Positions 8,834 to 17,566 are shown, counted from the first letter of the stretch. The stretch: 64,000 nt of DNA from Novosphingobium sp. MD-1 (GCF_001014975.1 NZ_BBXA01000033.1:372001-436000); one strand, 5' to 3'. The notes: generated by a model not told the origin, from the letters alone. Translations and numbers: made by a program.

Positions 8834-9590
8834 CGGCAAAACTGTATCCCGCGCCATAAAGCGTCTCGATCGCGGCGAAGGCGGGATCGGCAGCGCGGAA
8901 CTTGCGGCGCAGGCGCTTGATGTGGCTATCGATCGTGCGGTCGTCCACGAACACGTCATCGTGATAGGCCGCGTCCATCAACTGGTTTCGCGTCTTCACC
9001 ACGCCCGGCCGCATGGCCAGCGCCTCCAGGATCAGGAACTCGGTAACCGTGAGCGAAACCGGCGCGCCGTTCCATTCCACCAGGTGCCGGGCGGGGTCCA
9101 TCACCAGTCTTCCGCGCCGGATCGGATCGGGGAGCGGCTCGGCCGGAGCCGTCTCGGTTGCATCGCGGCGGACGATTTCGCTGCGCCGCAAGATGGCCCG
9201 GATGCGCGCGATCAGCAGCCGCTGGCTGAAAGGTTTGGCGATGTAATCGTCCGCGCCCATGGCGAGGCCCAGCGCCTCGTCCGCCTCGTCGATCTTGCTG
9301 GTGAGGAAGATGACCGGCAGATCGCTTTTCTCGCGCAGCCGTCGCAACAGCTCCAGGCCGTCCATGCGCGGCATCTTGATGTCGAACACCGCAAGGTCAG
9401 GGGGGTTGTCGAGCAGGGCCTTTAGAGCGGCCGCCCCATCCGAATAAAGCCGCGTCACAAAGCCCTCGGCCTGCAGCCCGATGGAGACCGTCGTCAGGAT
9501 ATTGCGGTCGTCGTCGACCAGGGCCACGGTCGCAGCCCGATGCGGGATCGCGGTTTCGTTGCCGGACATCGCCTTCGCATAATCGCCCAT
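8826..9590 (-). CDS. chvI: Response regulator ChvI (OmpR family)
   Basis: OmpR-family regulator, 254 aa, partner of the ChvG kinase just downstream. Receiver domain about 20-135: VDDDRNI, phospho-acceptor Asp in LAVFDIKMPRMDG, TSKIDEADEALGL and the KPF motif. Winged-helix DNA-binding domain about 155-250 with RTIDSHIKRLRRKFR and ETLYGAGYSF. A second ATG seven codons in (MSGNETAIP) is also possible. Divergent from pckA across a 270-base regulatory region; in Agrobacterium and Sinorhizobium the pckA-chvI-chvG order is the same. Confidence 0.96.
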   Translation of the reverse strand: MGDYAKAMSGNETAIPHRAATVALVDDDRNILTTVSIGLQAEGFVTRLYSDGAAALKALLDNPPDLAVFDIKMPRMDGLELLRRLREKSDLPVIFLTSKIDEADEALGLAMGADDYIAKPFSQRLLIARIRAILRRSEIVRRDATETAPAEPLPDPIRRGRLVMDPARHLVEWNGAPVSLTVTEFLILEALAMRPGVVKTRNQLMDAAYHDDVFVDDRTIDSHIKRLRRKFRAADPAFAAIETLYGAGYSFADE

Positions 9591-9862
9591 CGAAGTTCCG
9601 GCAAGGCGGCGCCTGTCGATAGCCCCATCGCAGGGTCGTTACAGACGCAACCTGCCCGCCGCACAAATTGTGCATCGCAGCACCATTCATTGCAAAAAAC
9701 GCAACTATCGTGCAAAAAACTGCACATTTCGCGGGATTTGACGCGATGCCGACCACGCACTATGCGCAATCGGGAATCAACGCATTCGTATTCGCAAAGC
9801 GCCGCCCGCGCAGCCCGGAAATGACCCCGGTCCCGCAGGCAGTGCAGCATGGGAGACCCAAT
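9591..9862. promoter_or_regulatory. Divergent chvI-pckA control region with repeats
   Basis: 272-base non-coding region between divergent chvI and pckA. Three sequence elements stand out: a 13-base palindrome GCACAAATTGTGC (9661-9673) and two identical 10-mers TGCAAAAAAC at 9691-9700 and 9711-9720, exactly 20 bases (two helical turns) apart on the same strand. This spacing is what a tandem-binding response regulator would need, and ChvI is the obvious candidate. The elements themselves are seen; the assignment to ChvI is inference. The stretch is clearly more AT-rich than its surroundings. Confidence 0.6.
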
Positions 9863-11479
9863 GTGTCCGATAGCCGCCTGAACGTGCCCCTTTCGCAGCA
9901 GGGCTTCCCCGAACCGGCCGAACTCTTCGCCAACCTGGGCACGGCTCCGCTGGTCGAGCACGCCGTTCGCAATGGCGAGGGCCTGCTCGCCGCCGAAGGC
10001 CCGTTCGTGGTCGCCACCGGCAAGCACACCGGGCGTTCGGCCAAGGACAAGTTCATCGTCAAGGATGCCGAAACCGAAAACACGGTGTGGTGGGGCAAGA
10101 CCAACGTTGCCATGACGCCGGAACACTTTGCCGCGCTGAAGGCTGATTTCCTGAAGGCGCTGGCCGAAAAGGACCGGCTCTACGTGGCCGACCTGTTCGG
10201 CGGTTCGCAGCCGGAACACCGCGTCAACGTGCGCGTCATCAACGAACTGGCCTGGCATAACCTGTTCATCCGCACGCTGCTGGTCCGCCCGAGCGAAAGC
10301 GAACTCGCCACGTTCGCGCCCGAATACACGATCATCGACCTGCCCAGCTTCCGTGCCGACCCCGAGCGCCACGGCAGCCGCAGCGAAACCGTGATCGCGG
10401 TCAACTTCACCGAAAAGCTGATCCTGATCGGCGGCACGGCCTATGCCGGCGAAATGAAGAAGTCGGTGTTCGGCATCCTCAACTACCTGCTGCCCGTGAA
10501 GGGCGTTATGCCGATGCACTGTTCGGCCAACATCGGCCAGGACGGCAAGACCGCCGTGTTCTTCGGCCTTTCCGGCACCGGCAAGACCACGCTTTCGGCC
10601 GACGCCAGCCGCACGCTGATCGGCGATGACGAACATGGCTGGTCCGATACCGCCGTGTTCAACTTCGAAGGCGGCTGCTATGCCAAGATGATCCGCCTTT
10701 CGGCCGAAGCCGAACCGGAAATCTTCGCCACCACCAAGCGCTTCGGAACGGTGCTGGAAAACGTGGTGATCGATCCCGACACCCGGCTGCTCGATCTCGA
10801 TGACAATTCGCTCGCGGAAAACAGCCGCGGTTCCTATCCCATCGATTTCATTCCGAATGCGTCGGAAGAAAACCTCGGGCCGGTACCCGCCAACCTGATC
10901 TTCCTGACGGCGGATGCCTATGGCGTACTCCCGCCGATCGCGCGCCTCACCCCGGACCAGGCGATGTATCACTTCCTGTCGGGCTACACCGCGCGCGTTG
11001 CGGGCACCGAAATCGGCGTGACCGAACCGGAAGCGACCTTCTCCACCTGCTTCGGCGCACCGTTCATGCCGCGCCACCCCTCGGTCTATGGCAACCTGCT
11101 GAAGGAACGCATCGCCAAGGGCGGCGTGAAGTGCTGGCTGGTCAACACCGGCTGGTCGGGCGGCAAGGCGACGATGGAAGGCATCAAGCGCATGCCGATC
11201 AAGGCGACGCGCGCGCTGCTCAACGCCGCGCTGGACGGCAGCCTGAACGACGCCCAGTTCAGCAAGGACCCGAACTTCGGCTTCGAAGTGCCGGTTGCGG
11301 TGCCGGGCGTGGACAGCAAGCTGCTCGATCCGCGCGCAAGCTGGGCCGATACGGAGGAATACGATCGCACGGCGCAGACGCTGGTCCGCCAGTTCATCGA
11401 CAACTTCGCGCAGTTCGCCGATCACGTCGATGAAAGCGTCCGCCAGGCGGCTCCGGTCTCCGCGACCGAAGCGGCCTGA
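9863..11479 (+). CDS. pckA: Phosphoenolpyruvate carboxykinase (ATP)
   Basis: ATP-dependent PEP carboxykinase, 538 aa; converts oxaloacetate to PEP, the first step of gluconeogenesis. Visible: ATGKHTGRSAKDKF near residue 50, kinase P-loop GLSGTGKTTLS, the metal-binding LIGDDEHGW, and ENSRGSYPIDFIPNAS. I place the start at a GTG (VSDSRLN), which has GGGAGA seven bases upstream and gives the family's usual 530-540 aa; an upstream reading frame would add 65 unconserved residues from the regulatory region. Expression is probably under ChvI control, from the divergent gene order and the repeats upstream. Confidence 0.97.
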   Translation: MSDSRLNVPLSQQGFPEPAELFANLGTAPLVEHAVRNGEGLLAAEGPFVVATGKHTGRSAKDKFIVKDAETENTVWWGKTNVAMTPEHFAALKADFLKALAEKDRLYVADLFGGSQPEHRVNVRVINELAWHNLFIRTLLVRPSESELATFAPEYTIIDLPSFRADPERHGSRSETVIAVNFTEKLILIGGTAYAGEMKKSVFGILNYLLPVKGVMPMHCSANIGQDGKTAVFFGLSGTGKTTLSADASRTLIGDDEHGWSDTAVFNFEGGCYAKMIRLSAEAEPEIFATTKRFGTVLENVVIDPDTRLLDLDDNSLAENSRGSYPIDFIPNASEENLGPVPANLIFLTADAYGVLPPIARLTPDQAMYHFLSGYTARVAGTEIGVTEPEATFSTCFGAPFMPRHPSVYGNLLKERIAKGGVKCWLVNTGWSGGKATMEGIKRMPIKATRALLNAALDGSLNDAQFSKDPNFGFEVPVAVPGVDSKLLDPRASWADTEEYDRTAQTLVRQFIDNFAQFADHVDESVRQAAPVSATEAA

Positions 11480-11488
11480 GACCTGCCG

Positions 11489-11545
11489 GGAACCCTGGTG
11501 CCCTGACCCGCGGGCCGGAGCCATCAGGGTTCCGGCTCCAGGGTC
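11489..11545 (+). terminator. Possible stem-loop terminator after pckA
   Basis: Inverted repeat GGAACCCTG (11489-11497) / CAGGGTTCC (11525-11533), with an overlapping alternative stem GGAGCC (11517-11522) / GGCTCC (11534-11539). No T-tract follows, so it could be an attenuating or factor-assisted structure rather than a classical terminator. Confidence 0.4.
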
Positions 11546-11563
11546 ACCAGCACTTCCCGGACC

Positions 11564-12010
11564 ATGCCGACCGACGATCCCACCCCGTTCCGCACCGACG
11601 CGGCCGTGCGCCGTGTGGGTCAGGGCTTGCTGGACCATTCGCTTGCCAAGGCGGAATGGACGCACGAAGCGCACCTCGCGGCGTGCCTGTGGCTGTTGCG
11701 CGAACGCCCTGATATCGTTCCCGAACGTGATCTTCCCGCGATCATCAGTGCGTACAACGTCGCGGTCGGCGGCGAGAATACGGACAGCGCCGGCTATCAC
11801 GAGACGCTGACCCAGCTTTACGTCACCGCCATCCGCCAGTTCGCGGCTGCCCTGCCGCCGGAGACTCCGCTGGCCGATGCCGTTCACCGCTTGCTGGAAA
11901 GCGAGATAGCGGCGCGCGACTGGCCGCTGCGGTTCTACTCGCGCGACCGCCTGTTTTCCGTCGAAGCGCGCCGCCGGTTCGTGGAGCCCGATCTCCAACA
12001 CTTGGGCTAA
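11564..12010 (+). CDS. Conserved hypothetical protein
   Basis: A 148-aa soluble, helix-rich protein with no signal peptide or membrane segment. Features visible: AEWTHEAHLAACLWLLRERP (about 31-50), with a His/Glu/His cluster, and a later GYHETLTQLYV stretch; the spaced histidines and acidic residues could bind metal but no known motif is complete. It begins about 85 bases after pckA on the same strand, with a possible stem-loop between. I do not recognise the family. The reading frame has good codon bias and an ATG, so the gene is likely real. Confidence 0.75.
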   Translation: MPTDDPTPFRTDAAVRRVGQGLLDHSLAKAEWTHEAHLAACLWLLRERPDIVPERDLPAIISAYNVAVGGENTDSAGYHETLTQLYVTAIRQFAAALPPETPLADAVHRLLESEIAARDWPLRFYSRDRLFSVEARRRFVEPDLQHLG

Positions 12011-12118
12011 GTCAGCACAAGTTCGGTCGAATTTGCAGCGCAGGTTCGTTGCGCTGGCATGAAACTGGTGTCAGAATGGCGCCTTGCAGGTCGATCATCG
12101 GGACGGGGGCAGCCGTTG

Positions 12119-13177
12119 ATGATACTTGCGCCTACCAACGCTCGACAGGACTGCATTTTGATCGTTCCCGTTTCCGCTACCGTGCTCCTGCTGGCCAATG
12201 CCTCGTTCGCATCTGAAACCCCGGACCCATCGGTCGAGGCTGCCGCGCCGCAGGTGCCAGGGGCCGATGCCACGGCGCCCGTCGTCGTATCGACGACGGC
12301 GCAGGGAGCGACCGCGCAGGCGTCCGCCGCCCCACCCCCCAAGGCCGATCCGAACGCCATTACCGTGGAGGCAAAGCGTCGCCCCTCACCCACCGATCCG
12401 TTCGAGAACATCAACGAGAAGTCGTACGAAGTGGTCCAGGGCGTGGACAAGGCCTTCGTCGCGCCCGTCGCCAGCGTCTATCGCGATGGCTTGCCCGGCC
12501 CGCTCCGCGATGGCCTGCACAACGTGCTTTACAACCTGGACGAACCGGTCGCGTTCGTGAACTTCGTGCTCCAGTTGAAGCCGCACAGCGCGCTGAAGAC
12601 GCTGGGCCGCTTCATGATCAACTCCACGCTCGGCATCGGCGGCCTGTTCGACGTTGCCAAGCGCAAGCCGTTCCACCTTCCCTATCGCCACAACGGCTTC
12701 GCCAACACGATGGGCTACTACGGCATCGGCCCCGGCCCTTATGCCTTCCTGCCGATCGTGGGGCCAACCACGCTGCGCGACGGCATCGGCCTGTTCTTCG
12801 ATCGCGCCTTCATCCCCACGCTGGTGCGCGGGCCATTCAAGCATCCCGCCTATTCGATCGGCGCCAGCGTGGTGCGCTCGCTCGACTACCGAGTGGAGTT
12901 CGACGATACGCTGCGCAAGCTGAACCTCGAAGCCAAAGACCCTTACGCCGCGACGCGGACGTATTATCTGGCGATGCGGCAGGCGGAGATCGACGCGCTG
13001 CACGGCAAGATCACGCCGGTTCCCGATCCGTCCTCGTTCGCGCCCAAGACCCCGGCAGTGCCCGCCCCAGCGCCTGCGCCAGCACCGGAAGCAAGCGCGC
13101 CGCCCGCCCCTGCCGCGGCGGTGCCAGCGCCGACGGAGGCTCCCGCCGCCCCGCCAGCCGCGCCCACGCAGCCGTAA
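12119..13177 (+). CDS. mlaA: MlaA/VacJ-family outer-membrane lipid asymmetry protein
   Basis: MlaA (VacJ) family, 352 aa from the chosen ATG. MlaA sits in the outer membrane and passes misplaced phospholipids to the Mla pathway. The core is clear: DPFENINEKSYEVVQGVDKAFVAP, RFMINSTLGIGGLFDVA, and the GYYGIGPGPYAFLPIVGPTTLRD block. The N-terminus has a hydrophobic stretch ending in ANASFA but no lipobox cysteine at its end. Start alternatives are an ATG 20 codons upstream and a TTG 13 codons downstream with AGGA before it. The C-terminal 50 residues are a proline/alanine-rich tail. Other Mla genes are not in the window. Confidence 0.9.
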   Translation: MILAPTNARQDCILIVPVSATVLLLANASFASETPDPSVEAAAPQVPGADATAPVVVSTTAQGATAQASAAPPPKADPNAITVEAKRRPSPTDPFENINEKSYEVVQGVDKAFVAPVASVYRDGLPGPLRDGLHNVLYNLDEPVAFVNFVLQLKPHSALKTLGRFMINSTLGIGGLFDVAKRKPFHLPYRHNGFANTMGYYGIGPGPYAFLPIVGPTTLRDGIGLFFDRAFIPTLVRGPFKHPAYSIGASVVRSLDYRVEFDDTLRKLNLEAKDPYAATRTYYLAMRQAEIDALHGKITPVPDPSSFAPKTPAVPAPAPAPAPEASAPPAPAAAVPAPTEAPAAPPAAPTQP

Positions 13178-13183
13178 AGCGGT

Positions 13184-13774
13184 TCAGGCGAAGGCCCGCG
13201 TCGCCTTGAGCCGGTTGTAGGCTTCTACCACCTGCTGCAGCCGTCCTTCGTGGCTGCGGTCGCCACCGTTGCGATCGGGATGATAGCGCCGGACCAGTTC
13301 CGAATAGCGCGATCGTAGCGCCCGGCGATCGGCATCGAAAGCCAGCCCCAGCACCTCGTAAGCCGCGCGTTCTTCAGGGCCGATACCGCGCTGCACGGCT
13401 TCCTGCGCGTTGCGGTGATCCTGACGGCGCGCCTTCGCCCGCGCCGCGATCGCCTCCAGCGGATCGGCGAAGTCCGCCCAGCGCGGTGCGGCATCGATGC
13501 CCGCATCGGGCCGGAACGCGCGGGAATGCGTGTCCCACCCGGCCAGCGGTGATTGCGCGGCCAGAATCTCGTCGGGCGTCATGCCGGCGAAGAAATCATA
13601 GCCGGCGTTGAACGCGCGGACATGATCGAGGCAGAACCAGCGGTAATCGCCGGGGCCATCGAAGCCCGAAGCGCGCACGCCGGGCGCGCGGAATTCTCCC
13701 GGCTGGTCGCAGCCGGGGGCATTGCAAAGGCGCCCTGCATTGTGGACGCGGCCGTGAAACTTGTCTTGCCTCAT
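13184..13774 (-). CDS. J-domain-containing protein (DnaJ-like)
   Basis: A 196-aa protein with a C-terminal J domain (about 125-196). The Hsp70-activating HPD tripeptide is in VRRYHPDRNGGD, and the domain starts AAYEVLGLAFDADRRALRSRYSELV. The N-terminal part has paired cysteines (CNAPGCDQPGEFRAPG ... WFCLDH), likely a small zinc site. In alphaproteobacteria this gene commonly sits beside bolA, as here, where the two are divergent from a 40-base gap. It presumably recruits DnaK for a specific client; the client is unknown. Confidence 0.92.
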   Translation of the reverse strand: MRQDKFHGRVHNAGRLCNAPGCDQPGEFRAPGVRASGFDGPGDYRWFCLDHVRAFNAGYDFFAGMTPDEILAAQSPLAGWDTHSRAFRPDAGIDAAPRWADFADPLEAIAARAKARRQDHRNAQEAVQRGIGPEERAAYEVLGLAFDADRRALRSRYSELVRRYHPDRNGGDRSHEGRLQQVVEAYNRLKATRAFA

Positions 13775-13814
13775 TGGGCTTTCACATGGTGCCTGACGCG
13801 CTAAAACGGAAGAC

Positions 13815-14087
13815 ATGACAGGACCGATCGCACAGGAAATCGAACAGAGGCTGAAAGAAGCCTTCCTTCCGCTACGGCTTGCGGTGATCAACGACAGCGC
13901 CAGCCACCATGGCCATGCCGGACACGACGGGTCGGGCGAATCGCATTTCACCGTCGAGATCGAAAGCGCGGCCTTTGCCGGCGTTTCCCGGCTGGAGCGC
14001 CAGCGCATGGTCAACCGCGCGCTGGGCGATCTGCCGGGGCAACGCGTCCACGCGCTGGCCATCAAGGCCCGGGCGCCCGGCGAATGA
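13815..14087 (+). CDS. BolA family protein
   Basis: BolA-like protein, 90 aa. The class-II KH-like fold is shown by SHFTVEIESAAFAGVSRLERQRMVNRAL, the usual BolA signature, and a terminal VHALAIKARAP strand. BolA proteins bind monothiol glutaredoxins through a shared Fe-S cluster and take part in iron and stress responses. The N-terminal loop DSASHHGHAGHDG is histidine-rich and holds the conserved Fe-S ligand region. Its stop codon overlaps the start of the Nudix gene by 4 bases. Confidence 0.94.
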   Translation: MTGPIAQEIEQRLKEAFLPLRLAVINDSASHHGHAGHDGSGESHFTVEIESAAFAGVSRLERQRMVNRALGDLPGQRVHALAIKARAPGE

Positions 14088-14554
14088 CGGCAAGCGCCAC
14101 GGCGCGGCGCATCCGCAGGGCGGCGCGCATCCTGCTGTTCGATACCGATGACCGGCTGCTGCTGTTCCGCTTTACGCCCGAAGGCCGCAGCCCATTCTGG
14201 GCCACGCCGGGCGGCGAATGCGATCCGGGCGAGGACTGGGCCGACGCGGCCCGGCGCGAACTGCTGGAGGAAACCGGCATCGTCGCCGATCCCGGCCCGG
14301 TGATCGCCGCGCGCGGCAACGATTTCGTGACCTTCGACGGCGAACCCGTCACGGCGGACGAGCGCTATTTCCGTATCCGCGTGTCCGCCGCCGCGATCGA
14401 TACCAGCGGCCATACGGAACTGGAGCGCCGGCTGATGTGCGAGCACCGCTGGTTCGACAGGGCCGAGCTTGCCGCTTGGCCCGAACGCATATTCCCGCCC
14501 GAACTGCTCGATCTGCTTGACCGCGACGGCGCCAGCGGGGAACCATCGGCCTGA
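14084..14554 (+). CDS. NUDIX hydrolase
   Basis: A 156-aa Nudix hydrolase; cleaves nucleoside diphosphates linked to another moiety. The 23-residue Nudix box is complete (GECDPGED then REL and EETGI, about residues 44-66), with the metal-binding glutamates intact. The substrate cannot be deduced. Start overlaps the bolA stop by 4 bases, so translation is coupled. The next gene, an SDR, starts 54 bases downstream. Confidence 0.92.
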   Translation: MTASATARRIRRAARILLFDTDDRLLLFRFTPEGRSPFWATPGGECDPGEDWADAARRELLEETGIVADPGPVIAARGNDFVTFDGEPVTADERYFRIRVSAAAIDTSGHTELERRLMCEHRWFDRAELAAWPERIFPPELLDLLDRDGASGEPSA

Positions 14555-14608
14555 CAAAGCCGCGCCATGCAGAATCGCGGGATCGGATAACGAGAGGAAG
14601 CGGAGAGG

Positions 14609-15433
14609 ATGACGTTCAACGGACAAACCGTGTGGATCACAGGCGCATCCTCCGGCATCGGCGCGGCGATGGCGCGGGCGCTGGCGAAGGACGGCGCGCA
14701 TCTGATCCTGTCCGGCCGTAACGCCGCCGCGCTTGAAGAAGTGGCGGCCGATTGCGGGAATGCGTTGGTGCTGCCTTTCGATGTTGGCGATGCGGACGCG
14801 CGCGATGCGGCCGTGGCCGCCGCGTGGGAATGGGCGCTGGCAAGAAGCGGCGGCGTGGACATGCTGGTCAACAATGCCGGGCTCAGCCAGCGTTCGCTCG
14901 CGGTCGACACCGCCTTTTCGGTCTATGACCATATCGTGGGCATCGACCTGCTGGCCCCCATCGCGCTGACGCAAGCCCTGCTGCCGCGCATGGTGGAACG
15001 GGGCGAAGGTCGTTTCGTCATGATGTCGAGCGTCGCCGGAAAGGTCGGCGTGCCGATGCGGACAGCCTATTGTGCCGCCAAGTTCGGCCTGATCGGCTAT
15101 GCCGACGCCTTGCGCGCCGAAACCGCGCACCTGGGGCTGAAGGTTCACGTCATTGCGCCGGGTTCGGTCCGCACCAACGTATCGCGCAACGCAATGACCG
15201 CCGATGGCAGCCTGCGCGGCTCCAGCGATCACGCGATCGAGAACGGCATCGCGCCGGAAGAGGCCGTTGCCGAGATGCTGGCGGCAATCCTGCGCGATGA
15301 ACGCGAAATCGTGATCGCGCGCGGGATCGAGCAGCAGATGGGCGAGCTGCGCCGCACGCCCGACGCGCTGTTTGACCAGGTCGCCGCGATGATGGCCGCC
15401 GGTTACGCGGAAAAGATGCAACGGGAGGGGTAA
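14609..15433 (+). CDS. SDR family oxidoreductase
   Basis: Short-chain dehydrogenase/reductase, 274 aa. Cofactor motif TGASSGIGAAMARAL (about 10-24), NNAGLS, catalytic serine in VMMSSVAGKVG and the YCAAK catalytic Tyr-Lys pair. An acidic/arginine residue pattern after beta-2 (SGRNAAALEEVA) suggests NADP(H), with low certainty. A GAGAGG sequence lies nine bases before the ATG. It is followed after 5 bases by the alpha/beta hydrolase gene, so the two probably form an operon. Substrate unknown. Confidence 0.92.
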   Translation: MTFNGQTVWITGASSGIGAAMARALAKDGAHLILSGRNAAALEEVAADCGNALVLPFDVGDADARDAAVAAAWEWALARSGGVDMLVNNAGLSQRSLAVDTAFSVYDHIVGIDLLAPIALTQALLPRMVERGEGRFVMMSSVAGKVGVPMRTAYCAAKFGLIGYADALRAETAHLGLKVHVIAPGSVRTNVSRNAMTADGSLRGSSDHAIENGIAPEEAVAEMLAAILRDEREIVIARGIEQQMGELRRTPDALFDQVAAMMAAGYAEKMQREG

Positions 15434-15438
15434 CGAGC

Positions 15439-16350
15439 ATGGAACAGCAGCGGATCACGCTTGCCAACGGAATCGAACTGGACGTGGTGGACGTGGGACC
15501 AAGGGATGCCCCGGTCCTGATCTTCCTGCACGGCTTTCCCGAATCGCACCGCACCTGGCGCCACCAGGTCGCGCATCTTTCGGCGCGCTATCGCTGCATC
15601 GCGCCCGACCAGCGCGGTTATCGCGGATCGTCCAAGCCCGAAGGCGTCGAAAACTACACGCCGGACAAGCTGATCGGCGATATCTTCCTGCTGGCGGACG
15701 CGCTGGGCGTCGACAAGTTCACCGTGCTCGGCCACGACTGGGGCGGCGCGATCGCCTGGGGCGTGGCGCTGATGGGCCAGGGCACGCGCGTGACGCGCGC
15801 GGTGATCGCCAACGCCCCGCACCCCGGTGTGTTCCAGAAGCTGCTCTATCTCGATCCCGTCCAGCGCGCGGCCAGCCAATACATGCGCGCCTTCCGCGAT
15901 CGGGCGAACGACGCGCTGGTGCGCGAACATGGCCTTGCCGCGCTGCTGATGAAGGCGCTCGACTGGAAGCGGTCGCCAGTGATGGAGCCGGAAGAACGCG
16001 ATGCATTGATGCGGGACTGGCAGGATGCCGACGCGAGCATCGCGATGCTCAACTGGTATCGCGGCAGCCCCATCGACGTGCCCCCGCTCGACGCGCCCTA
16101 TGCGCTGCCGGACGGCTTCACGCCGCCGCCGCTGCCACCGCTCAACATCCCGACGCTGGTGATCTGGGCGCTCGACGATCTGGCACTGCCGCCCGCCAAT
16201 CTCGAAGGGCTGGAGTCCGGTATCCCCGATCTGACGATCGAAAGGATTCCCGATTGCGGGCACTTCGTGCCATGGGAAGCGCCCGAGGAAGTGAACGCGG
16301 CGATCGACAGCTTCTTCGCCCGTACCGAATTCAAGAGGTCCGATGGCTGA
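15439..16350 (+). CDS. Alpha/beta hydrolase, epoxide-hydrolase-like
   Basis: A 303-aa alpha/beta hydrolase. Oxyanion motif FLHGFPESHRTWRHQ (about 33-47), nucleophile elbow GHDWGGA with an aspartate nucleophile (about D97), and a late IPDCGHFVPWEAP with the catalytic histidine. An Asp nucleophile plus HGFPE is the pattern of soluble epoxide hydrolases and haloalkane dehalogenases; the former is likelier. It follows the SDR after 5 bases and overlaps the LtrA start by 8 bases. The true substrate cannot be told. Confidence 0.9.
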   Translation: MEQQRITLANGIELDVVDVGPRDAPVLIFLHGFPESHRTWRHQVAHLSARYRCIAPDQRGYRGSSKPEGVENYTPDKLIGDIFLLADALGVDKFTVLGHDWGGAIAWGVALMGQGTRVTRAVIANAPHPGVFQKLLYLDPVQRAASQYMRAFRDRANDALVREHGLAALLMKALDWKRSPVMEPEERDALMRDWQDADASIAMLNWYRGSPIDVPPLDAPYALPDGFTPPPLPPLNIPTLVIWALDDLALPPANLEGLESGIPDLTIERIPDCGHFVPWEAPEEVNAAIDSFFARTEFKRSDG

Positions 16351-17566
16351 ACAGCACGAGCAAGCCCCCTCCGGCAAGCGCCCGCTGATGCGCAATCATG
16401 GCGGTGGGCACGCCCCGGTAAGCAACCTCGAACTGTTCTTCGATCTCGTTTACGTCTTCGCGATCACGCAGCTTTCGCACACCTTGCTGCACCATCTTTC
16501 GTGGATGGGGCTGCTGGAAGCGGCCTGCCTGTTCCTGGCGGTGTGGTGGGCGTGGATCTACACCGCCTGGGTCACCAACTGGACCGATCCGGAACGCGGG
16601 CCGGTGCGGATAATGCTGATCGCGGTAATGCTGGGCAGCCTGCTGGTTTCGGTCGCCCTGCCCGATGCGTTCGGCGAAACCGGCCTGCTGTTCGCGGCGA
16701 GCTACGTCGCCGTCCAACTCGGGCGCTCGCTGATGACGATCGCGATCATGCGTGGCGAGGACCGAGGGGCCGCGTGCAACATGGTACGCATAGCGTTCTG
16801 GTTCGCCCTGCCCGCGCCGCTGTGGATCGCGGGGGCGCTGGCCGATCCGCACGGCACGCGGATCGCCCTGTGGTTCGCCGCGCTGCTGATCGAATATCTC
16901 GGGCCCATCCTGTGGTTCCGCACGCCGGGACTGGGCCGGTCGACTCCGGGCGACTGGAACATCTCGGGCAGCCACATGGCCGAACGCGGCGGGCTGATCG
17001 TCATCATCGCGCTGGGCGAAGGCATTGTCGTGACCGGCGCGAACTTCGCCGAGGCTCCCCATGATCCCGCGCATGTGCTGGCGTTTCTGCTCGCCTTCGT
17101 GGGTTCCGTGCTGATGTGGTGGATCTATTTCGACACGGGTGCGCAGCGCGGGGCGGAGCACATCGAGCACCACGCCGAAGCGGGCAAGGTCGCGCGCGCG
17201 GCCTACACCTACCTGCACATGCCGATCGTGGCCGGAATCGTCGTCAGCGCCGTAGCCGACGCGCTGCTGCTCGAAGAACCGGCTGGTCACACGGAGCCGG
17301 GACTAGTGCTGACGCAATGCGGCGGGCTTCTGGTCTATCTGCTCGGCAACGGCCTGTTCAAACGCTTCTCCAGCCCGCTCAGGGTCTTCCCGCCGTCGCA
17401 TCTGGTAGGCTGCTTTCTGCTCGCCGTGGCAGGCCTGTGGGCATGGCTGATGCATCCCCTGGCGCTGGCCTTCGTCGGCGTGAGCGTCATCGTGCTTGCC
17501 GTGGTGGCGGTGTGGGAATGGGGCTCCTATCACGGCGGCTGGAAAAGCCGGTTCGCGCAGGGCTGA
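16343..17566 (+). CDS. Low temperature requirement protein A (LtrA) family membrane protein
   Basis: A 407-aa polytopic membrane protein of the LtrA family. The family signature is at the N-terminus: SNLELFFDLVYVFAITQLSHTLL (about 28-50), followed by about ten hydrophobic segments. A second conserved block, HMAERGGLIVIIALGEGIVVTG, lies mid-protein. Named from Listeria growth at low temperature; no biochemical function is established. Start overlaps the preceding hydrolase by 8 bases. Its stop is 28 bases from the convergent DUF2332 gene. Confidence 0.92.
   Translation: MAEQHEQAPSGKRPLMRNHGGGHAPVSNLELFFDLVYVFAITQLSHTLLHHLSWMGLLEAACLFLAVWWAWIYTAWVTNWTDPERGPVRIMLIAVMLGSLLVSVALPDAFGETGLLFAASYVAVQLGRSLMTIAIMRGEDRGAACNMVRIAFWFALPAPLWIAGALADPHGTRIALWFAALLIEYLGPILWFRTPGLGRSTPGDWNISGSHMAERGGLIVIIALGEGIVVTGANFAEAPHDPAHVLAFLLAFVGSVLMWWIYFDTGAQRGAEHIEHHAEAGKVARAAYTYLHMPIVAGIVVSAVADALLLEEPAGHTEPGLVLTQCGGLLVYLLGNGLFKRFSSPLRVFPPSHLVGCFLLAVAGLWAWLMHPLALAFVGVSVIVLAVVAVWEWGSYHGGWKSRFAQG

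Noticed and set aside
9668..9862. Longer pckA start adding 65 residues
   Set aside because: Extension is unconserved and runs through the regulatory repeats; the GTG at 9863 has a good ribosome-binding site and gives the normal length.
9494..12001. 835-codon open frame on the minus strand opposite pckA
   Set aside because: It is antisense to a certain gene; GC-rich codon bias of pckA removes stops on the opposite strand, and no family motif is visible.
13184..15421. A 745-codon minus-strand frame extending the J-domain gene
   Set aside because: Only its last 196 codons are conserved; upstream part runs antisense to bolA, Nudix and SDR genes, so the start was moved to 13774.
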